In this document: in pieces, positions 35,334 through 42,825 of the stretch
How positions within the stretch are numbered: position 1 is the first letter of the stretch
How the letters are laid out: each line of letters opens with the position of its first letter
Source: Hyphomonas sp.
Lineage (GTDB): Bacteria; Pseudomonadota; Alphaproteobacteria; Caulobacterales; Hyphomonadaceae
DNA length: 64,000 nucleotides
Assembly (NCBI GenBank): GCA_020638455.1
Contig: JACKIK010000001.1
Span: forward strand, 558,001-622,000
Direction: 5' to 3'
Made by a program: the position numbers and the translations under genes
The notes under the pieces: generated by a model
The model's input: only the letters and a program-made list of their open reading frames with translations
Database searches by the model: none
What the model was told of the DNA's origin: nothing

Positions 35334-35687
35334 GCCCGGAAGTCGCGCACAGGCCCGGTGAGTCGCAGGCCGAGTCCTTCGGCTGGTCTTTGGCTGGACT
35401 TCCCGAACACTTGCCGGCTCGCCCGACGGCACGCCTGAAATCTGCCGGGCTGGCGCCGGGCAGCTGGATGAGCGTTGAAGGGAAGCGGCCCGGCAATCGG
35501 AGGGCTGGGAGGGGGATCGGTGCCTTGCGTCCCGATGGGGAAATAGGAACGCTTATGCTCCGGTTGCCGGGCCTTCTTTACCGTCCGGAGGGGAGCCCTC
35601 GGTGCGTGAGGTCGGGGGAGGAGGTGAACCCCAACCGGGCGGCATGCGAGTACTACGCGTGGCCCGCGACACGGTTCCCGACTTTTT
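35334..35687 (+). ncRNA. Structured non-coding region between mraZ and oxyR (class unknown)
   Basis: The 35054-35781 interval has no convincing ORF. Within it lie stem GGAAGTC/GACTTCC (about 35337-35403) enclosing a GCCGA/TCGGC hairpin; a 15-bp stem (35488-35502 with 35557-35571, one G-U) extended by GAAG/CTTC; and near the end GTCGGG (35611-35616) paired with CCCGAC (35677-35682) followed by TTTTTT, enclosing a CGGGC/GCCCG hairpin. The T-run suggests one or more plus-strand RNAs ending near 35688. It lacks the GAGGAAAGTCC core of RNase P RNA and any tmRNA or SRP signature. Confidence 0.35.
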
Positions 35688-35747
35688 TCACGATCTGCAT
35701 TTCCGTTGCGGCGCCGGTTTGCCGCACCCCTGAAGCCAGAAACGAAA

Positions 35748-35775
35748 TTGATAATCCGGTCGCCATACATAGATT
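35748..35775 (+). promoter_or_regulatory. Candidate oxyR promoter giving a leaderless mRNA
   Basis: TTGATA (35748-35753), 16-bp spacer, TAGATT (35770-35775). The expected start point is 35781-35783, on the ATG itself, and no Shine-Dalgarno sequence precedes the start codon. Confidence 0.45.
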
Positions 35776-35783
35776 GGCTCTAT
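35769..35783. promoter_or_regulatory. OxyR half-operator ATAG-N7-CTAT
   Basis: An exact ATAG-N7-CTAT, the core OxyR recognition pattern. It overlaps both the putative -10 element and the oxyR start codon (ATG at 35782), as expected for autoregulation. Confidence 0.65.
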
Positions 35784-36684
35784 GCTGATCCCGACACTCC
35801 GCCAGCTCCAGTTCCTCGTTGCGCTCGGCGATACGGGGTCCTTTTCCCGTGCCGCCGAAGCCTGCCACGTCACGCAGCCGACCCTGTCGGCCGGGATCAA
35901 GGAGCTCGAGGAATTGCTGGGCGTCAAACTTGCCGAGCGCGAGGCGCGGGGCGCCCGGCTGACCCATGCCGGAGAGCTCGCCGTGCAGCGGGCCAGCGCC
36001 CTGCTCAACGATGCGCATGCCCTCGTTCAGGCGGTGCAGAGTGCCGGCGCCCTGCTGACCGGCCCCTTCCATCTTGGCGCTATCCCGACCATCGCGCCGT
36101 TTGTCCTGCCGCAGGCGGTCCAGGCCCTGAAATCGGCCTATCCGAAGCTCCGGCTCTACCTTCATGAAGACAAGACCGGTCGCCTGATCGACCAGTTGCG
36201 TTCGCGGACGCTGGATGCGGCCCTCATCGCCCTGCCCTGGGAGGCGCAAGGCATCGAGACCGAGATCCTGTTCGATGACGAGTTCGTCTTCGCGGCCCCC
36301 GCCGGGCACCCGCTGGCGAAAAAGAACGGTCTCGCGCCGGAGGACCTGTCGGGCGAAGACCTGCTGCTGCTCGAGGACGGCCACTGCCTGCGCGACCACG
36401 CCCTCTCAATCTGCCAGATGCGAACCGGCGAACGGGAGGGGCAGGTTGCCGCCACCTCGCTCGGCACGCTGGTCAACATGGTGGCGGGCGGCCTCGGCGT
36501 GTCGCTGCTGCCGAAGCTCGCGGTCGACCACGGCCTGTCGGTCGGCAGCGAAGTCGCCGTGCGCGACTTCGTCCGCCCGGTGATCGGCCGCCAGATCGGC
36601 ATCGCCTGGCGCTCCGGCAGCCCGCGTGAAGCCGACGCCCGCAAGATCGGCGAAGTCGTCAAGACCGCACTCGCCGATCACTGA
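35782..36684 (+). CDS. oxyR: Peroxide-sensing LysR-family regulator OxyR
   Basis: A 300-aa LysR-type regulator. The N-terminal HTH (SFSRAAEACHVTQPTLSAGIKELE) is followed by the effector domain with the OxyR hallmark EDGHCLRDHALSIC: Cys202 and Cys211 match the redox pair Cys199/Cys208 of E. coli OxyR. Oxidation by H2O2 forms the disulphide and switches on catalase and peroxidase genes. An OxyR-type site overlaps its own start codon. No katG or ahpC lies beside it; the next gene is an MFS transporter. Confidence 0.93.
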   Translation: MLIPTLRQLQFLVALGDTGSFSRAAEACHVTQPTLSAGIKELEELLGVKLAEREARGARLTHAGELAVQRASALLNDAHALVQAVQSAGALLTGPFHLGAIPTIAPFVLPQAVQALKSAYPKLRLYLHEDKTGRLIDQLRSRTLDAALIALPWEAQGIETEILFDDEFVFAAPAGHPLAKKNGLAPEDLSGEDLLLLEDGHCLRDHALSICQMRTGEREGQVAATSLGTLVNMVAGGLGVSLLPKLAVDHGLSVGSEVAVRDFVRPVIGRQIGIAWRSGSPREADARKIGEVVKTALADH

Positions 36685-36814
36685 TCGTCTTCGCGGTCGA
36701 ATTTCGCCTCTACCCGGCCCGCCGCAAGCAGAGTATGGCGAAGCCAGTCCCCAAATCGCGTCCACGGATTCTCCCGATGCTCTCCGGCCCGTCTTCCCGC
36801 TGCAGGCCTGCCGC

Positions 36815-37993
36815 ATGGGGCTGAACGATTCCTGGCGCGCCGCGATTGCAGCCGGGGCCGTCAACCTCGTCGTCGGGGCCAACCTGCCTTACCTGCCGGT
36901 CTGGATGGACAAGATCGGCGGCATGTCGGGCGCCGAGATCGCCGGTGCCGGCACGCTGGCCGCGCTGATCCGCATCGTCGCGGGACCGCTCGCAGCCGGA
37001 CGCGCCCAGAGCCACGGCCTGCGCGCCACCCTGGCGACCGTAATGGCAGTCTGCCTCGCCGGTTATGCCCTGCTGTTTCCCGGCCTGCCGCATGCCGCGG
37101 CCTTCTTCGTCTGTGTCACCATCTACAGTGCAGCGAATGTGGCCGGGCCGCTGTTCGAGGCGGTGCTGGTGTATGGCACCCGCGCCACCCGCCCGGACTA
37201 TGGCCAGGGCCGCGCGCTCGCATCAACCGCCTTCGTCACCGCCAACCTTGCCGGCGGCGCCATCCTGTCCGCCCACGGTCCGGACGGCGTCCTGGTCTTC
37301 CTCGCGGCGTCCGCTGGGCTCGCCTCGATCGCCCCGCTCTTCACCCGGCAGGGGGCCCGTCAGGTCCTGCCGAAGCGCACCGTGCTGAGCACTTTCCGCG
37401 AAGGCTTCGCGCTTTATCGCATTCCGTCGGTTTTCGCCTTCGTGCTTGCTGCTGCCCTTATTCAGGCCAGCCACGGCGCCTACTACTCCTTTTCCTCTGT
37501 GATCTGGGTATCGCAGGGCATCTCGGGATCCGGCGTCGGTGCGCTCTGGGCCATCGGTGTCACGGCCGAGATTGTGCTTCTTGTCTTCTCTGCCCGCCTG
37601 CCCCGTCGGCTCGGTCCGGTGGCGCTGCTCTGGCTCGGGGGTCTCGGCGCCATCCTGCGCTGGACGGCGGCCGGCTTCGCCCTGCCGCTGTTTGCCATCG
37701 CCCTGTTTCAGCCCCTGCATGCAGCCTCTTTTGCGCTCACCCATCTCGGCACGATGCGGTTCCTGCAGGCGACCCTGCCCGACGAGCGCCTGCCGCTGGC
37801 CTATGCCGTAAACGGCGCGCTCGTCTTCGGCCCCATCCTCGCCGCATCGAGCTTCCTGGCGGGTCTCGGCTATGATGCCCTGGCGCCGGGCGGCGTCGAA
37901 ACGCAGGCGCGAATCTACTGGCTGATGGTGCTGGCGGCGGCGGCCGGCCTGGCCGTGGCGGCACTGAAGCGGCCCGTACCCGGACCTGCCTGA
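36815..37993 (+). CDS. MFS transporter (MFS_1-like / HcaT-type)
   Basis: A 392-aa protein with about 12 TM helices from the ATG at 36815; the longer frame begins inside oxyR. The first helix region (AVNLVVGANLPYLPVWMDKIGGMSGAEIA) and the late HAASFALTHLGTMRFLQATLPD segment resemble the MFS_1_like family that includes phenylpropionate and nucleoside-type permeases. Substrate unknown. It follows oxyR by 130 bp on the same strand. Confidence 0.78.
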   Translation: MGLNDSWRAAIAAGAVNLVVGANLPYLPVWMDKIGGMSGAEIAGAGTLAALIRIVAGPLAAGRAQSHGLRATLATVMAVCLAGYALLFPGLPHAAAFFVCVTIYSAANVAGPLFEAVLVYGTRATRPDYGQGRALASTAFVTANLAGGAILSAHGPDGVLVFLAASAGLASIAPLFTRQGARQVLPKRTVLSTFREGFALYRIPSVFAFVLAAALIQASHGAYYSFSSVIWVSQGISGSGVGALWAIGVTAEIVLLVFSARLPRRLGPVALLWLGGLGAILRWTAAGFALPLFAIALFQPLHAASFALTHLGTMRFLQATLPDERLPLAYAVNGALVFGPILAASSFLAGLGYDALAPGGVETQARIYWLMVLAAAAGLAVAALKRPVPGPA

Positions 37994-38009
37994 GAACGCG
38001 CGTCGCGCC

Positions 38010-38348
38010 CTACTCCGGCTCGTCCTCGTCCAGGAAATTCGCCAGCCGGTCGAAGCGCTGTTCCCACAGGCGCTTGCGCTCGTCGATCCACTGGCGCGCC
38101 AGCGACAGGCCTTCCGGATCGATCTGACAGGTCCGGACCCGGCCAGACTTCTCGGTACGGACGAGTCCGCTACGCTCCAGGATCTGGACGTGCTGTCCCA
38201 CGGCGGCCAGTGACATCGCGAACGGCGCGGCAAGCTCGGACACGGCGGCTGGCTGCCGGCTCAACCGCTCGAGGATCGCCCGCCGGGTCACGTCGCCAAG
38301 CGCATGGAACACCGCATCGACCCGTGCATCATGTGCTTCTGCGTTCAT
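38010..38348 (-). CDS. ArsR-family regulator
   Basis: A 112-aa winged-helix protein: VFHALGDVTRRAILERLSRQPAAVSELAAPFAMSLAAVGQHVQILE is the classic ArsR HTH. The metal-binding ELCVCDL motif is absent, so it belongs to the non-metal group that regulates AHSA1/SRPBCC genes. It is the second gene of a pair, 12 nt after the SRPBCC gene, and probably represses the promoter ahead of that gene. Confidence 0.88.
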   Translation of the reverse strand: MNAEAHDARVDAVFHALGDVTRRAILERLSRQPAAVSELAAPFAMSLAAVGQHVQILERSGLVRTEKSGRVRTCQIDPEGLSLARQWIDERKRLWEQRFDRLANFLDEDEPE

Positions 38349-38360
38349 GCCACCTCTTCC

Positions 38361-38837
38361 TCACGCATCCAGTTCCGCGGAAAGTTCGGCCAGCAGCGCC
38401 TCCTGTCCCATGCGGCGCATGTCCGGCCCGTCCGCCCCTTCGAAGAAGCCGGCCTGCTCGGTAAATACCAGCAGCGTCCCGCCATTCTCGTCCAGCAACT
38501 CCAACGTGACCTGGGAGGAGGAAATGCAGCTTCCGCCAATCGCCATCGTGTACGCGAAGACGATCCGCCGGTCCGGCACGATATCCATGTACACCGTGTC
38601 ATTGATGCAGGTCGTGCCCTCCGGAAGCGGCTGGCCAGCCCCGAAGCGGTAACTGTACCGATCATGTCCGCCGACCCGGAAATCCATTTCAACGGAGTCG
38701 ACGATCATGCTCGACCTGTCCGCATACCAGCGGCGTTTCTTGGCCGGATCTGCGAACGCTGCGAATACCTTGCCCGGGGGCGTCTTGTATCGCCGTTCGA
38801 TGGTGAAGGAGGCATGTGTGACGGACGGGATCGGCAT
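38361..38837 (-). CDS. SRPBCC/AHSA1-domain protein
   Basis: A 158-aa helix-grip fold protein. FTIERRYKTPPGKVFAAFADPAKKRRWY is the usual AHSA1 start, and the C-terminal helix holds MRRMGQEALLAELSAEL. Such proteins bind hydrophobic ligands; the function of ArsR-linked members is largely unknown. It is the first gene of the SRPBCC-arsR pair, with a perfect inverted repeat 18-33 bp before its start. Confidence 0.85.
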   Translation of the reverse strand: MPIPSVTHASFTIERRYKTPPGKVFAAFADPAKKRRWYADRSSMIVDSVEMDFRVGGHDRYSYRFGAGQPLPEGTTCINDTVYMDIVPDRRIVFAYTMAIGGSCISSSQVTLELLDENGGTLLVFTEQAGFFEGADGPDMRRMGQEALLAELSAELDA

Positions 38838-38854
38838 GGCGGTCGTTCCTTTGT

Positions 38855-38870
38855 TGAAGTTTTCACTTCA
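38855..38870. promoter_or_regulatory. TGAAGT-TTTC-ACTTCA inverted repeat, candidate ArsR operator
   Basis: A perfect 6-bp inverted repeat with a 4-bp spacer lies directly ahead of the SRPBCC-arsR pair, where an autoregulating ArsR dimer would bind. Assignment by position and symmetry. Confidence 0.55.
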
Positions 38871-38981
38871 GTATTTGGGTGGCCGGGTTTAGTCAAGCAA
38901 AAACTTTAGTTTCCAGGCATCGACTCGAAGGCCGTCCCAGATCGCCTGATTTCGCTTGCGCATACTCCCATCCAGAATTAA

Positions 38982-39005
38982 ATAACGTGTTATATAATGC
39001 GTTAT
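38982..39005. promoter_or_regulatory. Two abutting 12-bp palindromes, candidate operator of the MarR-GNAT gene
   Basis: ATAACGTGTTAT (38982-38993) is followed directly by ATAATGCGTTAT (38994-39005). Each is an imperfect palindrome, and together they form a direct repeat of ATAAYGYGTTAT. They lie 16 bp before the start codon at 39021, just before its GGGAGG ribosome site. Confidence 0.55.
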
Positions 39006-39020
39006 ATGGGGAGGTGCCAA

Positions 39021-39992
39021 ATGACGGGGGACGTTCTGAGAGACGCCGGCTATCTCGGTCTCGCCAGCCGGCTGAAACGTCTGGCTGACCGGCTGCAGGC
39101 CGATGCGGTCGCGACGTTCGACACGCGCGCCTATCCCATCCAGACAACGCACTTCCCGCTCATCGCCGCGCTGGCGGCCAACGGGCCGATGGCTGTCGGC
39201 GCCGCCGCCGCCGCGATTGGTGTCAGCCAGCCCGCCATCACGCGCATCCATAATTCGCTCCAAAAAATGGGGCTGACGGGTACACGCCCGATCGGCGGCG
39301 ACAACCGCCACCGCGAAATCTACTTCACGCCCGCCGGCGAAGCGCTTGTCGCCGACATGCGGGCCCATTTCTGGCCCGACGTTCGCGAGGCCGCCGAAAC
39401 GCTCTGCGCCAGCCCGGACGGCGACCTGCTCGAACTGGTTGCCATGGTGGAGGACCGGCTCTCAGAGCGGCCCCTGCACGCGCGCATCGAAGATGCCGCG
39501 GCCGCGGCCGGCCTCCGCATTCTCGAGTTCACCGACGATCTCGCGCAGCATTTCGACCGGATCAGCCGTGAATGGGTGGAGGACATGTTCCGCCTCGAGG
39601 CGGAAGATATCGACATCATCGAGAACCCCCGTCGGCGCATCATAGACAAGGGCGGCATCATCCTCTTCGTGGAGCATGAGAGCCGCGGCATCGTCGGCAC
39701 CTGCGCGCTGATGCCGATGGGCGAAGGCAGCTATGAACTGACCAAGATGGGTGTTCTGAAATCCGCGCGCGGTCTCAATGCCGGCAACTTCCTGATGAAA
39801 AAGATCCTGCAACGCGCCCGGCGGATGAAGATGACGGAACTCTTCCTGCTGACCAATGCGAAGTGCGAAGCGGCCATCCACCTCTACGAAAAGGCCGGTT
39901 TCCGGCACGACCCGGACATCATGGCCCGTCATGGTCACCGCTACCAGCGTTGCGACGTGACGATGTCCTACGCCCTGACCTCACCGGGCTGA
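39021..39992 (+). CDS. MarR HTH-GNAT acetyltransferase fusion
   Basis: A 323-aa bifunctional protein from the ATG at 39021, preferred for its GGGAGG ribosome site. Residues about 35-110 form a MarR winged helix (AAAIGVSQPAITRIHNSLQKMGL and the wing IGGDNRHREIYFT). Residues about 165-320 form a GNAT domain with LTKMGVLKSARGLNAGNFLMKKIL for acetyl-CoA binding and LYEKAGFRHDPD. Its regulator half probably binds the tandem palindromes upstream. Acetylation substrate unknown. Confidence 0.87.
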   Translation: MTGDVLRDAGYLGLASRLKRLADRLQADAVATFDTRAYPIQTTHFPLIAALAANGPMAVGAAAAAIGVSQPAITRIHNSLQKMGLTGTRPIGGDNRHREIYFTPAGEALVADMRAHFWPDVREAAETLCASPDGDLLELVAMVEDRLSERPLHARIEDAAAAAGLRILEFTDDLAQHFDRISREWVEDMFRLEAEDIDIIENPRRRIIDKGGIILFVEHESRGIVGTCALMPMGEGSYELTKMGVLKSARGLNAGNFLMKKILQRARRMKMTELFLLTNAKCEAAIHLYEKAGFRHDPDIMARHGHRYQRCDVTMSYALTSPG

Positions 39993-39997
39993 ATCAG

Positions 39998-40032
39998 AAG
40001 GCCTCCCGGCGCCGCTGACGCCGGGAGGCCTT
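39998..40032. terminator. Bidirectional hairpin between converging genes
   Basis: A 14-bp perfect stem AAGGCCTCCCGGCG (39998-40011) with 40019-40032 and a 7-nt loop, between the MarR-GNAT stop and the response-regulator stop. The following T-run is short (TTCC) on the plus strand. Confidence 0.7.
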
Positions 40033-40063
40033 CCCCGTTCCCCCCCGGAAACTGCTCGGGCCG

Positions 40064-41536
40064 TCAGCCCGCTTCGCGCTCGCGGACCTCGAGATCGTAC
40101 TCGCGCACCTTGCGGTACAGCGTCGAGCGGCCGATGCCGAGACGGCGCGAAACTTCGCTCATATGCCCTTCATAGAATTCGATCGCATACTGAAGGATGT
40201 CGCGCTCGATATCCTGCAGCGAACGCAGTTCGCCGTCAGCATCCTTGATGGCTACCGGCGAAGCCGCAGCCGTCTCGGCGAAGTCGTTGGCCGCATGCGG
40301 TGCGGCCGGAACTTCATTGGCGGCGCGCGGCGCGGCCGGCAGGGCATCCAGGTCCGGCATCTGGCCGGAAATCTGCGGGAAGTCCTGCGGCTGCAGCATG
40401 TCGCCTTCGCACAGCACCACGGCGCGGAAGACAGCGTTTTCCAGCTGGCGGACGTTACCCGGCCAGTCGAAAGCATACAGCATCTTCAGCGTGTCGTCGG
40501 CGACACCCGTGATCTTGGTGCCTTCGCTGGCGTTGAAGCGGCCGATGAAATGGTCGACCAGGGCCGGGATGTCCTCGCGGCGCTCGCGCAGGCTCGGCAT
40601 GTCGATCGGGAACACGTTGAGGCGATAGAACAGGTCTTCGCGGAACGTGCCTTCGGCAACCTGCTGGGCCAGGTCGCGGTTGGTCGCGGAGATGATCCGC
40701 ACATCCACTTTGGTCGGGCGACGGGCGCCGACGGCATCCACTTCGCCTTCCTGCAGGGCGCGCAGCAGCTTGACCTGCGCGTCCAGCGGCAGTTCGCCCA
40801 CTTCGTCGAGGAACAGCGTGCCGCCATCGGCCTCGACAAATTTGCCGAGCGACTTGGCAACCGCGCCGGTGAACGCGCCTTTCTCGTGGCCGAACAGGAT
40901 CGACTCGACAAGATTTTCCGGGATCGCGCCGCAGTTCACCGTCACGAACGGCTTGCCGGCGCGCGTCGAGGCACCCTGGATGCACCGCGCCACGACTTCC
41001 TTACCGACGCCGCTTTCCCCGAGGATCAGGACCGGAATATCCGATGCCGCGCCGCGCTCGGCGAGGCGCAGGACCTGCCGCATCGGCGGTGCCGAGGCAA
41101 TCATGTCGTCGAAGCTCATGCCGCCTTCGGCCTTGCGGGCAAGGCGCTTCACCTCGCCGCTGAGCGACTGCATCTTGAGGGCGTTCCGGATACTGACGAC
41201 CACGCGTTCCGGATTGGCGGGCTTCACGATGAAGTCCACCGCGCCACCGCGCATGGATTGCACGATCGTGTCGATGCCGCTGGTCGCGGTGAGCATGATG
41301 ACCGGCAGGTCCGGGCGCTTCGCGGCAAGCCGCTCCAGCGTCTCCATGCCCGACAGGCCCGGCATGGTGAGGTCCAGCAGGACCACATCGATGCCGTCCT
41401 TCGGATCCGCCGCCAGCGCAATTCCCGCTTCTCCATCCGGCGCGGTGCGGCAGGCAAACCCTGCCTTTTCGACCGCGGCCTGCAACAGGCGGCGCTGTGT
41501 CGGATCGTCGTCAATAACCAGAACGGTCTTGGCCAT
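40064..41536 (-). CDS. NtrC-family sigma-54-dependent response regulator (TacA-like)
   Basis: A 490-aa regulator from the ATG at 41536 (MAKTVLVIDDDPTQRRLLQA). The receiver domain (about 1-120) has phospho-acceptor Asp55. The AAA+ domain has Walker A GESGVGKE and the sigma-54 contact GAFTGA. A Fis-type HTH at the C-terminus reads EVSRRLGIGRSTLYRKVREYDLE. N-terminal sequence and layout resemble Caulobacter TacA, which acts in polar/stalk gene control, but the orthology is tentative. No histidine kinase is adjacent. Confidence 0.88.
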   Translation of the reverse strand: MAKTVLVIDDDPTQRRLLQAAVEKAGFACRTAPDGEAGIALAADPKDGIDVVLLDLTMPGLSGMETLERLAAKRPDLPVIMLTATSGIDTIVQSMRGGAVDFIVKPANPERVVVSIRNALKMQSLSGEVKRLARKAEGGMSFDDMIASAPPMRQVLRLAERGAASDIPVLILGESGVGKEVVARCIQGASTRAGKPFVTVNCGAIPENLVESILFGHEKGAFTGAVAKSLGKFVEADGGTLFLDEVGELPLDAQVKLLRALQEGEVDAVGARRPTKVDVRIISATNRDLAQQVAEGTFREDLFYRLNVFPIDMPSLRERREDIPALVDHFIGRFNASEGTKITGVADDTLKMLYAFDWPGNVRQLENAVFRAVVLCEGDMLQPQDFPQISGQMPDLDALPAAPRAANEVPAAPHAANDFAETAAASPVAIKDADGELRSLQDIERDILQYAIEFYEGHMSEVSRRLGIGRSTLYRKVREYDLEVREREAG

Positions 41537-41677
41537 CTTGTCTATCACCCATGCTGTGCCGGGGGATCTTGTCGCCCGCCCTGGCGCTTGAAACTGGAGC
41601 AATGCGGGACAGGGACGTCCCACATCGTTACGCGCCGTTTTGACACATGGGGATGGAATTACGGTTGAAGGAATGGA

Positions 41678-41687
41678 TGAAATTTCA
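41678..41687. promoter_or_regulatory. TGAAATTTCA palindrome (second copy)
   Basis: Same 10-mer as at 18864 and 42707. Here it lies in the divergent interval between the response regulator and the sigma factor and abuts the GGAAC element. Confidence 0.3.
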
Positions 41688-41688
41688 A

Positions 41689-41713
41689 GGAACCCGAAAT
41701 TTCCGTCCGCGCT
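41689..41713 (+). promoter_or_regulatory. Candidate EcfG-type promoter (GGAAC-N16-CGCT)
   Basis: GGAAC at 41689-41693 and CGCT at 41710-41713 with a 16-bp spacer. The EcfG consensus is GGAAC-N16/17-CGTT, so one base differs. It lies about 100 bp ahead of the sigma factor and would give autoregulation. Confidence 0.45.
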
Positions 41714-41742
41714 GGCAAATGAGCGCGCTGCAGGCGTCAATG

Positions 41743-41757
41743 TTAACGGCTTCTTAT
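41743..41757 (+). promoter_or_regulatory. Candidate CtrA-type site (TTAA-N7-TTAT)
   Basis: One mismatch from TTAA-N7-TTAA, between the EcfG-type promoter and the sigma factor gene. Low certainty. Confidence 0.22.
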
Positions 41758-41813
41758 TTAGTTTCACCTAGAACGCGAACTCAGAAAAAATAAAAACGGA
41801 TGCACGGCGCAGG

Positions 41814-42386
41814 ATGACGCGTGCGGTCCGGACGCAAGATGGAGCCGCCACCGTGCAGGCCGTTGAACATCCGCCCACCAGCGCGGCACTTGCCGGCATG
41901 CTGGAAGAGAACCTGCCCGCCCTGCGCGCCTATGCGCGCGGCCTTTGCGGCAACCCCACCCTGGCAGACGACCTCGTGCAGGACACGGTCCTGCGCGCCT
42001 GCGAAAAGCTGGACACGTTCGACCGCGACCGGCCGATCCGCCCCTGGCTGTTTGCCATCCTGCGCAATGAGTTCCTTCAGGATGCCCGGCGCAGCTGGCG
42101 CCGGATGGAACTGACGGAAGCCATCTGCGACCGCGAACTGCTGACCGACGCAACACCCGAATCCTGCAGCGATGCGCGGCGGATGCTGGAAATGGTCACC
42201 GCCCTGCCCGTCGACCTCCGCGAGTCCGTCTCGCTCGTCCTCGGTCTCGGCTTTACCTATGAAGAAGCGGGCGAAGTGTGCGGCGTGCCGGCCGGCACCA
42301 TCAAGAGCCGCGTCAGCCGGGCGCGCTCGGCACTCGTCGCATCGTTCGAGGAACGCGCCGCGGGCCGCACGCCGACAGCGGCCTGA
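41814..42386 (+). CDS. ecfG: ECF sigma factor of the general stress response (EcfG type)
   Basis: A 190-aa ECF sigma factor. Region 2 covers about 30-100 (LRAYARGLCGNPTLADDLVQDTVLRACEKLDTF, then PWLFAILRNEFLQDARR). Region 4 covers about 125-180 (LPVDLRESVSLVLGLGFTYEEAGEVCGVPAGTIKSRVSRARSAL). This is the ECF15 (EcfG) pattern of alphaproteobacteria, supported by the nepR gene 100 bp downstream. It directs stress genes once NepR is removed by PhyR. PhyR is not in the window. The N-terminal 28 residues are atypical; an internal ATG at 41898 is a second option. Confidence 0.85.
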   Translation: MTRAVRTQDGAATVQAVEHPPTSAALAGMLEENLPALRAYARGLCGNPTLADDLVQDTVLRACEKLDTFDRDRPIRPWLFAILRNEFLQDARRSWRRMELTEAICDRELLTDATPESCSDARRMLEMVTALPVDLRESVSLVLGLGFTYEEAGEVCGVPAGTIKSRVSRARSALVASFEERAAGRTPTAA

Positions 42387-42486
42387 CCCTCCAAATAGCT
42401 GAGGACACTGCGGAAGCCGCTTTCCGTGCGAATGCACCTGATGGCAAGCTTGGTCAAAGGCATGGCACGCAGGACGCGAGGCAGGC

Positions 42487-42693
42487 ATGGCGCGTGATGA
42501 CAACAAGCCCGGCGACGGCGGGAAGCCGATGAACCTGCCCGGCGTGGAGCAGAAGAGCGCATCAAAGGCGCTCAGCACGGCCCTCCGGAATACCTATGAC
42601 TCCGTCCTCAACGAACCCGTTCCGCAACGCCTGACCGATCTGGTCGCCAGGATCCGCGCCGAAGAGGAACGGCGACGGAAGCGCGACAACTGA
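42487..42693 (+). CDS. nepR: NepR anti-sigma factor
   Basis: A 68-aa protein with the NepR signature in its second half (LRNTYDSVLNEPVPQRLTDLVARI). It holds EcfG inactive and is titrated by the sigma-like domain of phosphorylated PhyR. Short, charged, no TM. Position next to ecfG supports the call. Confidence 0.85.
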   Translation: MARDDNKPGDGGKPMNLPGVEQKSASKALSTALRNTYDSVLNEPVPQRLTDLVARIRAEEERRRKRDN

Positions 42694-42706
42694 CCACAGA
42701 AATTCG

Positions 42707-42716
42707 TGAAATTTCA
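42707..42716. promoter_or_regulatory. TGAAATTTCA palindrome (third copy) upstream of a TadG-like gene
   Basis: It lies 110 bp before the TadG-like gene in a 20-bp context shared with the tadE upstream copy (GTGAAATTTCAYCGATCKGCT). Confidence 0.35.
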
Positions 42717-42825
42717 TCGATCTGCTGCACGCCACTCTAAGATGTTAGCGATAGAACTCTGCTCAAACATGCCTGCACTGCGGCCAGCCCGATAGCGGCC
42801 GCACCGGCATTCGAGGAGAGGCACG

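Noticed and set aside
35264..35788. Frames of 168 aa (minus) and 132 aa (plus) in the mraZ-oxyR gap
   Set aside because: No ribosome site, Pro/Arg-rich composition, and the region is dominated by inverted repeats instead.
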